Origin: Rugalucina vietnamica
Taxonomy: Eukaryota > Mollusca > Bivalvia > Lucinida > Lucinidae
Length of the DNA stretch: 64,000 nt
Assembly: GCA_964017185.1 (NCBI GenBank)
Contig: OZ024876.1
Span: 12,959,726 to 13,023,725, forward strand
Direction: 5' to 3'
Shown: in pieces, positions 46,642 to 56,408 of the stretch
Layout of the letters: each line of letters opens with the position of its first letter
Numbering within the stretch: position 1 is the stretch's first letter
The notes under the pieces: generated by a model
What the model saw: the letters and a program-made list of their open reading frames with translations, nothing else
Databases searched by the model: none
What the model was told of the DNA's origin: nothing
Made by a program: the position numbers and the translations under genes

Positions 46642-46914
46642 TAAGTTATAGTTAACTGTCATGGTTCAGTGATTTTGTTCTGTATAACATCAAGGCAAAA
46701 AGATGTATGAGCATAATGCTTTGGGTTACAGGTCGAGTTTGGCCCTATGTTTGACAAAGGTCAGAAGCAGTCGAGCATGCTGTCCTGCGACAGCTCTTAT
46801 TTGACTTGGGACTGCTTATAGTATCTAAAATCGTATATTGAAGAATTTTTGTCATAACAATCCAAGACTGAAGCGAGTAAGCTCTATTGAACATTTTTGT
46901 TGGTATTTCTATTG

Positions 46915-46920
46915 TTTATT
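46915..46920 (-). terminator. candidate poly(A) signal
   Basis: TTTATT on the plus strand is AATAAA on the minus strand, about 114 bp beyond the stop codon of the cysteine-rich gene. Confidence 0.4.
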
Positions 46921-47033
46921 TACTTACTTTTTCATGTTTATGATATCACTACAAGAATAATGTTTTTTAGTTTACAGTATTAAGAACGTTGTACAAACAT
47001 GTAGCCGTCCAAGGAAAGCTAATAGCAGTTAAA

Positions 47034-47570
47034 TCATTTCTGTGTGCGCGAATATGAACAAACTCTCTTTTCACAAATCATCTTGTACTTGGGGAAAGCT
47101 GTATTTTGACAGGCATGTCGACACAACCCAGTAGGCGGATCCATTGAGCAAATCTCGCAGATGCTTCTATACCATGAAAATGCCGTTCGGTCACACGAAT
47201 GAATACACATGATTGCTGTGACCGGAGGATTTTCCTCGCATCTCAAGCAAATTTCCATGTATTCTCCGATGAAGGTCGAGTCACATGCATGCACACACAT
47301 CGGCGATGTTGGTGGTGCTCGTTTAGCACATGTTTGACAAATCCTGTCCAGCACTGGTTCCCCAGTAAGGTCGTCGCAAGCAAACGTGCACATCTGGTAA
47401 GTTAGCGGCGGATTTCTGGAACATTTACGACAAAGTGTGGCGTTGTCGGCAAACTGTTGATTGCTGCATGCGCTTACACACTGGTCGCTGGTGTATCTTA
47501 CCGATGAAAATGCGCTGATGGTATTAACCATTACAGAGAAAATGAGAACTTTTGATTCAGCTATCAACAT
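47034..47570 (-). CDS. five-repeat cysteine-rich, probably secreted protein
   Basis: The 178-residue frame begins with a hydrophobic leader (KVLIFSVMVNTISAFSS) that looks like a signal peptide. Five tandem units of about 30 residues follow, of pattern C-x3-C-x11-12-C-x2-C-x3-4-P-P. The first four units end in PP and the fifth has C-x4-C and no PP. All 20 cysteines fall in this pattern, which suggests two disulfides per unit outside the cell. I recognise no named family; a matrix, defence or binding peptide are all possible. On the minus strand GGAATTTTTCAG stands directly before the ATG, an acceptor-like site, so an upstream exon may exist. Codon regularity and repeat conservation argue that it is a real gene. 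Confidence 0.65.
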   Translation of the reverse strand: MLIAESKVLIFSVMVNTISAFSSVRYTSDQCVSACSNQQFADNATLCRKCSRNPPLTYQMCTFACDDLTGEPVLDRICQTCAKRAPPTSPMCVHACDSTFIGEYMEICLRCEENPPVTAIMCIHSCDRTAFSWYRSICEICSMDPPTGLCRHACQNTAFPKYKMICEKRVCSYSRTQK

Positions 47571-48482
47571 CTGAAAAATTCCAAATAGCGTTCAGGAGTG
47601 GCAGTTTAAACATATTTTGTAGTATGACTTTCTGCTTTTCCTTTGAGGTTTCTGTAACATTAAATCCAATTCAAGTGAATATCTACGAAGGCGGGCCTAC
47701 ATATTGATACTCAGGAAGGAGGCGGAATGAAAACTGTACTGTAGCTTCTTGATATTATGGTACAGAGAGCTGTCAACTGATGGTCTGTCATACTGCAAGT
47801 TAATTAAAGGCCTCGTAGAAAAAAATAAGTAAAAACAGCTCGTCTTCGACTCACTTTCATTTACTTATTTTTTCTACTGGGTACTTTAACTATTGCCTTT
47901 TAATGTACAATGGGGTTGGGCTACACGTTCTATCAGCATTAGGTTCATGTGTATAAACATACAGCTGCATATTAAACTTGAGAGACAAGAATATGTCGGC
48001 TTTACACGGGTCGAAAATCTATCAAGTTTCGTTCTTAAAAAATATTTGTTTCGCGTTACACGCCGCATATACAAGATTATTGTGGTCTCTTCATATGATG
48101 TAGAATCGTTTTTTCCATACAGCTTAATTATTACCTTTCAGTAATCCAAAATTATAACGGTGTATTTTGTCTTATGTATTGCTATAATACGAGCTTTTTA
48201 AAGCCTAATCATGATGAAAAAATTTTGATACTGGCTCTTTGAAATGTTATATCATGGTGTTGTGTGGTTAAAAAAAAATCTGCCCTTGTGAGTTTCAGAC
48301 TCAATTTAGCAGCCAAAAAGATAGTTATATCGATAGATTTGATAGGCGCGGTACTAAGGCATGACACCATTTCATCGGTGGGCAATGCTTATCAGACTTT
48401 GTAGATATGCAGGCTTATCTACATACGTGGCGTACATCTTCAGATATAGACAAGTTTAATCACAATATTGTACGCTTACATT
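47571..48482. other. no gene recognised
   Basis: Presumed upstream region of the cysteine-rich gene. An inverted pair AAAAATAAGTAAA and TTTACTTATTTTTTC occurs at 47820-47875. An 83-codon plus-strand frame (47893-48144) has no motif. Confidence 0.4.
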
Positions 48483-48718
48483 TGAGCAGCTGCATGAGAA
48501 AACCAACAATCTCGAATTCCGACCGGGTCTGACACAAACCGACCTGTACAATCAAAAAGGTCAGCTAGAAGTTTGAAACTAGATAAAAGTAGAAGAGCAA
48601 TTGTACTATCCATGTGTCGCAAACAAAGGCGCTGATCAGCTGTGCAGTTACTGCACAGCTGATCTGCGTCTTTGTTTTCGCATATGTAAATTGTTGGTTT
48701 TCTCAAGCGGCGGCTCAT
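48483..48718. mobile_element. palindromic MITE family P
   Basis: Ends GAGCAGCTGCATGAGAAAACC and GGTTTTCTCAAGCGGCGGCTC, centre GCTGTGCAGTTACTGCACAGC. Confidence 0.85.
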
Positions 48719-48899
48719 GAATGATATTGCATGATACCATCCAATGTAAGACAATATGGTAAAACAATACTTTTTGTATCAAAATTACAATAACATGAAG
48801 TTAATGAAACGTGATAAGCCTGGTGTTATTAGATTTTGTATACACTAGGCCTCGCTCATTGGGGCCTAAAGAGCCAACAGCTCAATATGTAAAGGCTTG

Positions 48900-49905
48900 T
48901 GCCTCCAGGCAGCTTTTACGCTACTGATAGTCGTTCGTCTGTCACTAATGAGAAAGACATCATTATTTCATGAATAGGTTCGTGTGTGTTGGTGAGTTTG
49001 ATGGCTGACTAGGCCAATTCTAGCTCTAAACTGTCGGTTGCAAGTAGAGCAAGTCAATGTCATGGAATCAGCTGGTGGCCCATTGGTATTGGCTTTGCGT
49101 TCTCTGCGCTTTCTTTCAGCTTCACAGATTCTCTTTTTATATAGAGAGCTGCTCCTTTGTTGATGAAACCTCGCCACTTTGATCGATCCTGTGCAGTCTG
49201 TTCCCAAGCTCCAACTGGTATGTCAAAATCATTCAGAGCGGCTTTGAGTGTGTCTTTGTAGCGTTTCTTCTGGCCAGCTTGAGAGCGCTTTCCCTCTTGT
49301 AGTTCTCCATAGAAGACTGTCTTTGGGGGTCGCTCATCAGGCATTCTATAATACGGCCAGTCCACCTTAGCTGTGCTTGCTTTAAGACAGTATACATGCT
49401 TTGCATCCCAGCTTTCTTCAGGACCTCCGTGTCTGGAATCTTGTCTTGCTACTTGATTTTTAACAGCTTTCTCAAACAGCTTAAATGGAAATGATTAAGT
49501 CTCTTTGCATGACGATGGTATACTGTCCAGGTCTCACATGCATACAAGAGGGTTGGCAGTACCACAGGCTTGTAGACTTTCAGCTTGGTGTCAAGCTTGA
49601 TTCCATTTCGCACCTTCAGACATTTGCACGGAGTCTTCCAAATGCCACACTGGCTTTTGCAATTCTGGCAGTAACTCATCATCAATATGCAGTGCTTCCC
49701 AGGTAGGTAAATTTATCAACAACTTTCAGTTTTTGTCCATTCACAGTGATGGTTCGTTCATTGTACAGTTTTCCAGGTGCTGGTTGGTGTACAACTTCTG
49801 TCTTTTTTGTGCTGATTGTGAGATCACTGTAAGACTTGATCCATGGCTCTTTGCATTTTTGCCTCTGAGCTGGCAGTCTTATCCATGCCATCTGCATAGA
49901 AAAGC
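48900..49905 (-). pseudogene. LINE (non-LTR retrotransposon) 3' end, frameshifted
   Basis: In transcription order on the minus strand: a reverse-transcriptase segment ([31 protein letters not shown]), a thumb/linker part ([30 protein letters not shown]), KKRYKDTLKAALNDFDI, DRSKWRGFI, and a terminal C2H2 finger (CSTCNRQFRARIGLVSH, then QTHQH). The pieces lie in different frames and the catalytic upstream part is missing, so it is a dead 5'-truncated copy. Domain order fits the widespread invertebrate LINE with a C-terminal zinc finger. Confidence 0.85.
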
Positions 49906-49927
49906 TAATCTAGCACAGTATGCACCT

Positions 49928-49949
49928 TGGTTGGTTGGTTGGTTGGTTG
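49928..49949. repeat. (TTGG)n tract
   Basis: About five TTGG units; similar CCAA tails follow LINE 3' ends here (see 53890). Confidence 0.8.
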
Positions 49950-50108
49950 GTATATATTCCGCCGGATTACGACGCACCTCGTTTATCCCACGAGTTCGGG
50001 AATCCCTTCACCTATCCCTTCACCACTCCGCAGTGGCAGGATTAATGCCCACCACCAGACATTGATAACCTTAACACATATTTGGATCCTGCCAATGCGG
50101 ATTTCGGC

Positions 50109-50353
50109 GGCCCCCGTGGCCGAGTGGTTAAGGTCGCTGACTTCAGTGCTCTTGATTATTCGATCATCTCACCGATGTGGGTTCGCGCCCCGCACGGGGC
50201 ACGAATTCATATGTGAGACAAGCCATGTTTTGCTTGTGGTTTTTCCCCGTGTACTCCGGTTTTCGCCCCACCTACCGATTGATTCGTCTCGATATGAGTG
50301 AAAACGCTTGAAAGGGACGTAAAACTGAATCAAAAAAAAAAAAAAAAAAAAAA
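50109..50353 (+). mobile_element. full-length tRNA-derived SINE with poly(A)
   Basis: Head GCCCCCGTGGCCGAGTGGTT (A box), B box GGTTCGCGCC at 50179-50188, body TGTACTCCGGTTTTCGCCCC and CTTGAAAGGGACGTAAAACT, and a poly(A) tract of about 24. It has the longest pure tail of the copies here, so it is probably the youngest. Confidence 0.9.
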
Positions 50354-50576
50354 TGCGGATTTCCCTCCCTTGTTCATTAACCTTACCACGTCACTGTTAT
50401 ACCATACTACCCAAAGCCCCCCGCCCCCCCCCCCCCCCGATACAGGATACAGGAAAGCCAGGACACATCAAAACGGTACCTGATTGGAAAACCAGTGTCA
50501 CTGTCCTGAAAAGGCAGAAAACATCATGCTGAACAGTGTTGGTGATAGGGTACGCTACTGATAGGGCATCTGATTA

Positions 50577-50880
50577 TGCACCAGTCATTTGTAACCACGG
50601 CTCCCCCACCTACGGGGAAGGGCGGGGATTATGACTTTCCAGGTTTTCAATGCCCTGTTATAGACACCACCCCAGGCAACAAAATGGGGGTCAAAACCAT
50701 GTTCTTTGCCCGGTCCTTCATAACGGAAAATCACCCTGGGATATGGATCTTAAAAGCAAAACACTGACATTTCCTCTGCACTTCCTGGACAATATATTTA
50801 GTTGTCCCGCACTTTAGCCCGGCTATCCCCGACCCTTCCCCGTAGATGGGAGGAGGGCGTGGTTACAAATGACTGGTGTA
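50577..50880. mobile_element. MITE with CACCAGTCATTTGTAA ends
   Basis: TGCACCAGTCATTTGTAACC and GGTTACAAATGACTGGTGTA are complementary. Same family as 10020-10348. Confidence 0.75.
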
Positions 50881-51076
50881 TTCCCTTTAGTCAACTCGTA
50901 CTTTTTTTTTGGTCAACTCGTACTTTTGAAATAATCTTATATATTTTATGAATATTTATTTGACAAATATGATGTTTTGCATTTTATTGTGCCTTTTCTT
51001 GAAAAAAAAAAACATGTAATCACAAGCACTACATGCATGACATATTTATGCTTTAGTTAATTAAATCATTGACCGT

Positions 51077-51284
51077 GTGAGCAGAATTCTAGCATCAAAA
51101 GAGCAGTTATCTCAGCTCAACAAATGCAAAAGGTGGTTCGTTGATGGGACATTCAAGATCGTTAAACGGCCATTCTACCGGCTCTTCAGTATCCATGGAT
51201 TCATTCACAAAGACGAGCGCGTTAGACAGATACCACTTACGTTTGTTCTGATGACCCGTAGGACTTTGAAGGATTATGAAGAGG
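51077..51284 (+). pseudogene. MULE-type transposase exon fragment
   Basis: The frame reads EQLSQLNKCKRWFVDGTFKI, VKRPFYRLFSIHGFI and PLTFVLMTRRTLKDYEE, ending at a donor-like GAAGAG|GTAAAA. The FVDGTFK segment followed by LF-IHGF and PL-F-LM matches the start of the MULE transposase catalytic core, where the D of DGTF is the first acidic residue. The later catalytic residues are not found downstream, so this is a remnant of the enclosing transposon or of a domesticated gene. Confidence 0.6.
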
Positions 51285-51307
51285 TAAAACATATTCTATA
51301 CTGACCT

Positions 51308-51345
<38 letters not shown>
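51308..51345. repeat. poly(A) run
   Basis: About 37 consecutive A residues. Confidence 0.95.
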
Positions 51346-51347
<2 letters not shown>

Positions 51348-51384
51348 GCCTCAGTCAAGCTGGAAATGTCATACTCATACTGCC

Positions 51385-52350
51385 TTGATTAATAAGTATA
51401 TTTTTCATGTATTGATCATATCTTTTGGTAACATTTTGGACCTTACCGCTAAGCAAATTAGCAGCTTTCCATGCTCACACGCCAAAGCGCGCGCCGTGAC
51501 ATCATGGCACCCCCGTGACGTCAAGGTCGAGTTCGGATGCACTCACCACGTGTCCACCATGTATAATCCTGTTTTATTTAACAGGAAATTGTTTTGATCA
51601 AATAGAACCATCAAGGTCCGCAACGGAACGTTGTGGAGTGAGGTTCCTTAACTAGCTCATCCTTGTGTTAAAAATACATTCGGGTCGAATTAGTTTCCAT
51701 AGGCAACTGTCACTGTGTTACTCAGTCATGTGCTTGATGTACATAATCTTGCATGAACTATATTTTATTTTATTTAGAGATAAATCAATATCATTATACC
51801 TTAGAAACTATTTTTTTAATGTTTTAGCTATAAATTAACTCATTTTAAGGTTGTGTCATCGAATTATTTTAGCAAATTTATCACTCAGCTGTGTGGTATT
51901 ATCATTTTAACGGTTGTAAACTTGCTTGTGCTGGCATTAAAACTTTTTATTTAGAATTAAACATTTTTTATATCTTAGAAAACGCACTTTTAATTTTTGC
52001 AAAACAGTTTTAGCTAGAAACAAATTAATTTTAAAATTGTGCCCTCCAAATTGTTTTATAAAAATAAGATGATTTGTATGATTACTTGCATTACAAATAT
52101 TAGTTTGACATTTTATTAATTTTTGTTTAAACTTCAGTAGAAAATAATGCTAATAAAGCTATTGTTGTACATTTTATGAAGTTGCTTTGATCTTTGTAAC
52201 CAGTTTTGCAAGAAATAAATATATGAATAAATTCTTATTTGCTTTTATGTCTGAAAAACGTAGTCTAACCCCCAACAAAGACTCACTGATTGCTCCATAA
52301 TTGGATACAATTATCTACTCTAATTAAACTCAAGATAACAAAAGGGGTGC
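51385..52350. other. AT-rich transposon interior, no gene seen
   Basis: No second transposase exon was recognised. A TGACGTCA site is at about 51516. Confidence 0.4.
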
Positions 52351-52984
52351 GATTTGACAAAAGTACGACTTGACCAATTATAAAGTACGAGTTGACCAAA
52401 GTATAAAGTACGAGTTGACTAAGGTAAAATGCGGTACGAGTTTTTTTAGTACGAGTCGACCACAGTACGAGAAAAAAAGTACGAGTTGACCAGCACCCAC
52501 TGGTTAACCACTCAGTTCATATAATAATAATAATGATAAAAGTACGGGTTGACCAAAAATAAAGTACGAGTTGACTTAAGGTACGATTTTACGACAGTAC
52601 GAGTTGACCGATTGACCAGGGACGAGTTGGAAAAAGTACAAGTTGACCATAAACCCGGTGGGATATGAAAGCCCCTACCGAGCCGAGCTGCCGAGCCTAG
52701 TATGCCGAGCCAGGTTTTTGACTACTTACTGCGGCTTAAAGCTCGATATCTTCATGGAAAATAATATTCAGAATGATATTAATAACATTCGAAATGATTT
52801 TATATAATTGGAAACCGTTTATGCTATTAAATGAACTCGCCAGTAGAAGCAGGCTACTAGTCAAATAGAAACAATTCCATCACAATTTGTTTTCAAATTA
52901 ATCATAATAAACAATATCTTTAATATCTGTGCCATTTTATCTATTTCAACATGAAACCATTAATTTTTGGTATTTTGAGTTTTA

Positions 52985-53895
52985 ATGTTTTTTGAGAACA
53001 CTCCCGGCTGAAGCAATGATACATCAAAGAGCTCTTTCTTTCTTTGGCAATATTGCTTCGACTACCGGATACATCTGTGGAGAGACAGTTGGCATTGCGG
53101 CAGCTTTCAGTGAAATCCATGAGCAGCTCCAGTTGATATATTGCCATAAAGAAACTATGCATACTGTACGACCTTCCAGAATGTACAGAGATTCTACACA
53201 ATACCCCAACTAAGGCAAAGTGGAGATCTACAGTACACAAAGCAGTTAAGAAATTCTGGTCTGATAGGATTCAAGCTGTGGTTCCATTATACCCAAGTCT
53301 CAAATGGTTAGAGTGTTCTCCTGGACAGTGTGCAAATAACCATCCACTGATAGTGTCATCTGGCAGTCTTCGGGATGTCGCGCATATAGCTGTTCACCTG
53401 AAGATAGTCACCGGAACATACATTCTTCAAACGAATCGGGTAGCTTTTAACCAGAACCAGATTGATCCAACGTGTGTGCTGTGTAAGTCTGGTGTAGAGA
53501 CTCTTAGACATTTCCTGCTGGAGTGTGAAACCTTAAACTGTGTCAGACACCCGAATACTTAGAGACTTGAAGTATTACCTTAAAGACAGTAACATAAACC
53601 TCAGTGACAAAGATACATTGATACAAATCATAACAGACTGTACTGCAGTAGTTGATCCCAAGATTGTTGGTGAAGTTATCGCCCTTGGCAGAAGACTATG
53701 TTATGCGCTACATATAGAGAGATATAAAAGACTGTCAATTATTCCGAGAAGAAAACGTAAAAAGAAGTCAGTATAGAGCGTACGAAGGCCGTGGTGCACC
53801 CAAGCTAATGCACACTTTTTAGAGACTTTTTTAAGCTGTAAATACGGTGATGGTGAATCGTTTTAACCCTGGTTGTAAAGAAAGATAAACAACCA
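52985..53895 (+). pseudogene. LINE 3' end, frameshifted
   Basis: Reverse-transcriptase C-terminal pieces in shifting frames: AEAMIHQRALSFFGNIAS, then RQLALRQLSVKS after a frameshift near 53055, a TGA in place of Trp, KIVTGTYILQTNRVAFNQNQ, DPTCVLCKSGVETLRHFLLE (a zinc-knuckle-like CxxC...H...C segment), and ILRDLKYYLKDSNINLSDKD. It ends near an AACAACCAACCAAT tail. A dead copy of a different LINE from that at 48900. Confidence 0.8.
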
Positions 53896-54571
53896 ACCAA
53901 TGGCGATTACAAGTCAAAAACCTGGCTCGGCAGGGTCTTCTTCTTCTTCTTGTATCGTAGTGTTGATTGATTGATAGATATTTATTCGGTAAAATCAACA
54001 CATACATACATACATATATAGAAACATAAAAAGTATAAAGCACATTGCCTATCACAGTTAATTGTTATGAATAAATTAAATATATATAAAGACATTTTGA
54101 AAGACACTATTTATAAATCAATCTAAAATGTATAAATAAACATTTTTGAAAAACACTTTTTATAAATTAATTTAAAAAATATAAATATACATTTTTGAAA
54201 GACGTCACTGTATAAAAATAGTTCTGGGGGAAAATACGTTGCTAAAAATAACAAGTTAAAGAGGCAAGTAATAAAAAAATATCACAGCATAATCATGTCT
54301 CACACTCCCGGACCAAAGGAGTGTAGCAAAGCGTCACGTCAAGCTTCTTCGCCTACACCCACCGTCTCTGGAAGTGACCAAGCCTGGTGCCGCCAGCAGA
54401 ACGGTGCCCAAGTGTATGAGACATGAAAAAAAAATGCATAAAATGCATAAAATATATTGTTATGTATGCGTGTTGAAATAACCCAGGATAGCCCATGAAA
54501 GCCCAAAGGCTTATTTCCTTGTTCCGCCGTTGACTTGTCGGCGAACCCATAACCGGTAAAATAGTGGGGAT
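53896..54571. other. no gene seen
   Basis: AT-rich with a CTTCTTCTTCTTCTT run at 53939 and CATACATACATACATA near 54002. Confidence 0.5.
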
Positions 54572-54577
54572 TTTATT
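54572..54577 (-). terminator. candidate poly(A) signal for the MYND gene
   Basis: TTTATT on the plus strand (AATAAA on the minus) lies about 184 bp beyond the MYND stop codon. Confidence 0.3.
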
Positions 54578-54760
54578 GGATAGAAGTTTGTTATTTCAAA
54601 CCACTGTACACTGTTAGTCTGACACTTGTTGCAAAATTCTGGTGAATAAAAGTCTGAACACACGTGAATAAAACACTTAAAACTGAGTTTGATTTTTTTC
54701 ACATGTGAATAAAACACTTAAAACTGTGAGTTTTTACAAAGTTTCTTTCAATCCGGGAAG

Positions 54761-55065
54761 TCACTGAACTATGATTGCTTTACACAGTTCCCTGTGAGAA
54801 GGCCAATCAGCTGCTTGGCACTTCTTGGAGCAATATCTGGCAAACTTGCATCCAGTGCACTTTTTGAATTCCTCTTCTTCGTCACAATTTGAACAAATAT
54901 CTGGTGGTTAAATGTCCGGTTCAATGTCTCTTTTAATACTGCTCGGCTCGGCATGGTTGTTGTTGTTAGTAGACCCCTCCTCTTCCAGGAGAACCACGTT
55001 GATACGTGTGAATTTCTCATATTTAATACTTTGAGGCTTAATACTTGCACCCCCACCGATTTCAA
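54761..55065 (-). CDS. MYND zinc-finger protein, terminal exon(s), one in-frame stop
   Basis: On the minus strand the frame ending at the TGA complement at 54761-54763 reads DICSNCDEEEEFKKCTGC, KFARYCSKKCQAADW, PSHRELCKAIIVQ. This is a complete MYND finger: C-x2-C-x8-C-x2-C-x5-C-x3-C-x7-H-x3-C. MYND domains bind two zincs and proline-rich partners and are common in chromatin and signalling proteins. The same frame is open upstream from 55065 (GGGASIKPQSIKYEKFTRIN, VVLLEEEGSTNNNHAEPSSI) apart from one TAA just before PPDIC (about 54906). So this may be a pseudogene, two exons split there, or a sequence error. Longer frames on the same strand are shadows. Confidence 0.65.
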
Positions 55066-55923
55066 GCTCTTATATTGTTCTTGCTATCAAGTGTTTTCCC
55101 ATACACCACGATAAACATGCAACTAACTTCAACTTATGTGGGCAGAGACCTCTAATTATCGTTCCCATAGACTCCCATTGTAATTTGCCCCAAAACAATA
55201 CTCATTCTTAGGCTTCACAGCTTATAGTAGACCCCGACACATTCAGAAGACGAGAGATCGCCCCAGGCCGTGTACAAGTGCAGCAAAAAAAAAAAAATAG
55301 GGCGTTAGCCAGCATTCAAGGACGGTACTTTTCGCTGTTTAGGGACACCCCAAAATCGCTCGACAATGAAAAAATAATTATTCAAAAATAACTACATCCG
55401 CAATGTGGTCATAGCATGGCAAAACAGCAGCCGATTAAATAGAAATATATAGCAAAATATTCAAGAACGACCATACTATCATGTGACAAAAGACATTTGA
55501 TAGATACGCATTTAAGACCAATGGTAGGTAGCGTTACATCTTAAATTTGCCGCGGTAGATCCTGCCCACACTTCGGGCCAATCACAGGCAACGTTACATT
55601 TACTGGTCTCTGTCCATGTACACTTGTATATACAAGTTCGTAACAGTTCAGTTTTCACAAAGGCTTTCACGCCTCACCCATTTGCTACCCACGTTACAGT
55701 TGTGGTTATAGTTATATATGAAAGAGTTATTCCTCATCTTTTTTGAAGGTAATAGTTCTTCCTGAAGCCTGAACATAATTAGTTGAGAGTATTCCTGTTT
55801 GATCTTTCATAGAATCATTTCAATGTTTTAATTGACTACAGTGGAATTGGGTTACATTTTCTACATCTACATCTACATCTATACGTTGAACCGTCATGCT
55901 TGACTATTACTCATGCTTGACTA
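55066..55923. other. upstream of the MYND exon; no gene seen
   Basis: A CCAATCACAGG segment (CCAAT box on the plus strand) lies near 55579, and CTACATCTACATCTACATCT is a short microsatellite at 55862. No coding exon is recognised on either strand. Confidence 0.35.
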
Positions 55924-55932
55924 TGACCACAG

Positions 55933-56048
55933 TAGTCTGGCGGGTCAGCCGTCAAAATGAATTTTTGATAACTGATTAAATTTTATCATTTTGACAAAAT
56001 GAGCCACTGGGTATGATACTTCATTTTGACGGCTGACCAGTCAGACTA
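55933..56048. mobile_element. 116-bp MITE with 9-bp target duplication
   Basis: The ends TAGTCTGGCGGGTCAGCCGT and ACGGCTGACCAGTCAGACTA are inverted; TGACCACAG flanks both sides (55924-55932 and 56049-56057). GCCGTCAAAATGA extends the arms. Confidence 0.8.
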
Positions 56049-56057
56049 TGACCACAG

Positions 56058-56408
56058 ATCTGAATCTGAATAGTTTACTTTTGACACGCCAAATGACATT
56101 ATTTCACCAGGGGGTTCGGATGGGGGGAAATTAGTTCCTTGAACGCACGAGTGAAGCGAACTTGGACACGCAGTCATCAGGGAGGTCATTCCAGTCCCTG
56201 ATAGTCTGTGGAAAGAAACTACTTTTGTAAGCTTCTTTGCTAGCTGAAGGTATCTGAAAAGCCAAAGAGTGTTGATTTCTACAACGCCTATACAGATACT
56301 TGGGGTTACTGTTTAGACTTTTTTTTCAAAAGCTCATACTTGTACTTTTTTTTCAAAACTTACAATTATATTTTTTATCGCATCTGCTTATTATCCGCAC
56401 GGCTTTTT
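56058..56408. other. no gene seen
   Basis: GAATGCACGA/GTCATTCCAGTCCCTGATAG-like words suggest old LINE 3' sequence, but no frame supports this. Confidence 0.3.

Larger units (their letters stand above)
44259..46799 (+). mobile_element. Helentron-like repeat (family 2), interrupted by a TRIM
   Basis: The 5' end AGCTCGACTGCACGACGTGC folds into a hairpin closing with GAGCT. Near the 3' end is GCAGTCGAGC (46768-46777), the inverse of the 5' terminus, then the stem-loop GCTGTCCTGCGACAGC and TCTTA followed by T. The body has about four units of ~180 bp (TATCTTGACAACCA, GGGGGTGGGGCTAGAGG) and then about seven units of ~125 bp carrying AGGTCACTGTGACCT. The TRIM at 46133-46641 is inserted near the right end. 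Confidence 0.75.
50888..52648. mobile_element. iterated-motif TIR transposon (TACGAGTTGACC type)
   Basis: The left end has two GTCAACTCGTACTTTT words. The right end, from 52355 to 52648, has about a dozen GTACGAGTTGACC words and variants in the opposite orientation. The interior includes a MULE-like transposase exon (51077-51284) and a run of about 37 A at 51308. Outer borders are approximate and no target duplication was found. Confidence 0.65.

Noticed and set aside
47199-47405. 68-codon plus-strand frame
   Set aside because: It is antisense to the cysteine-rich gene, whose regular cysteine pattern is far stronger evidence.
54353-55065. 98-codon minus-strand frame at 54769-55065 as the protein
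   Set aside because: The neighbouring frame contains the complete MYND cysteine/histidine pattern, so this frame is a shadow.
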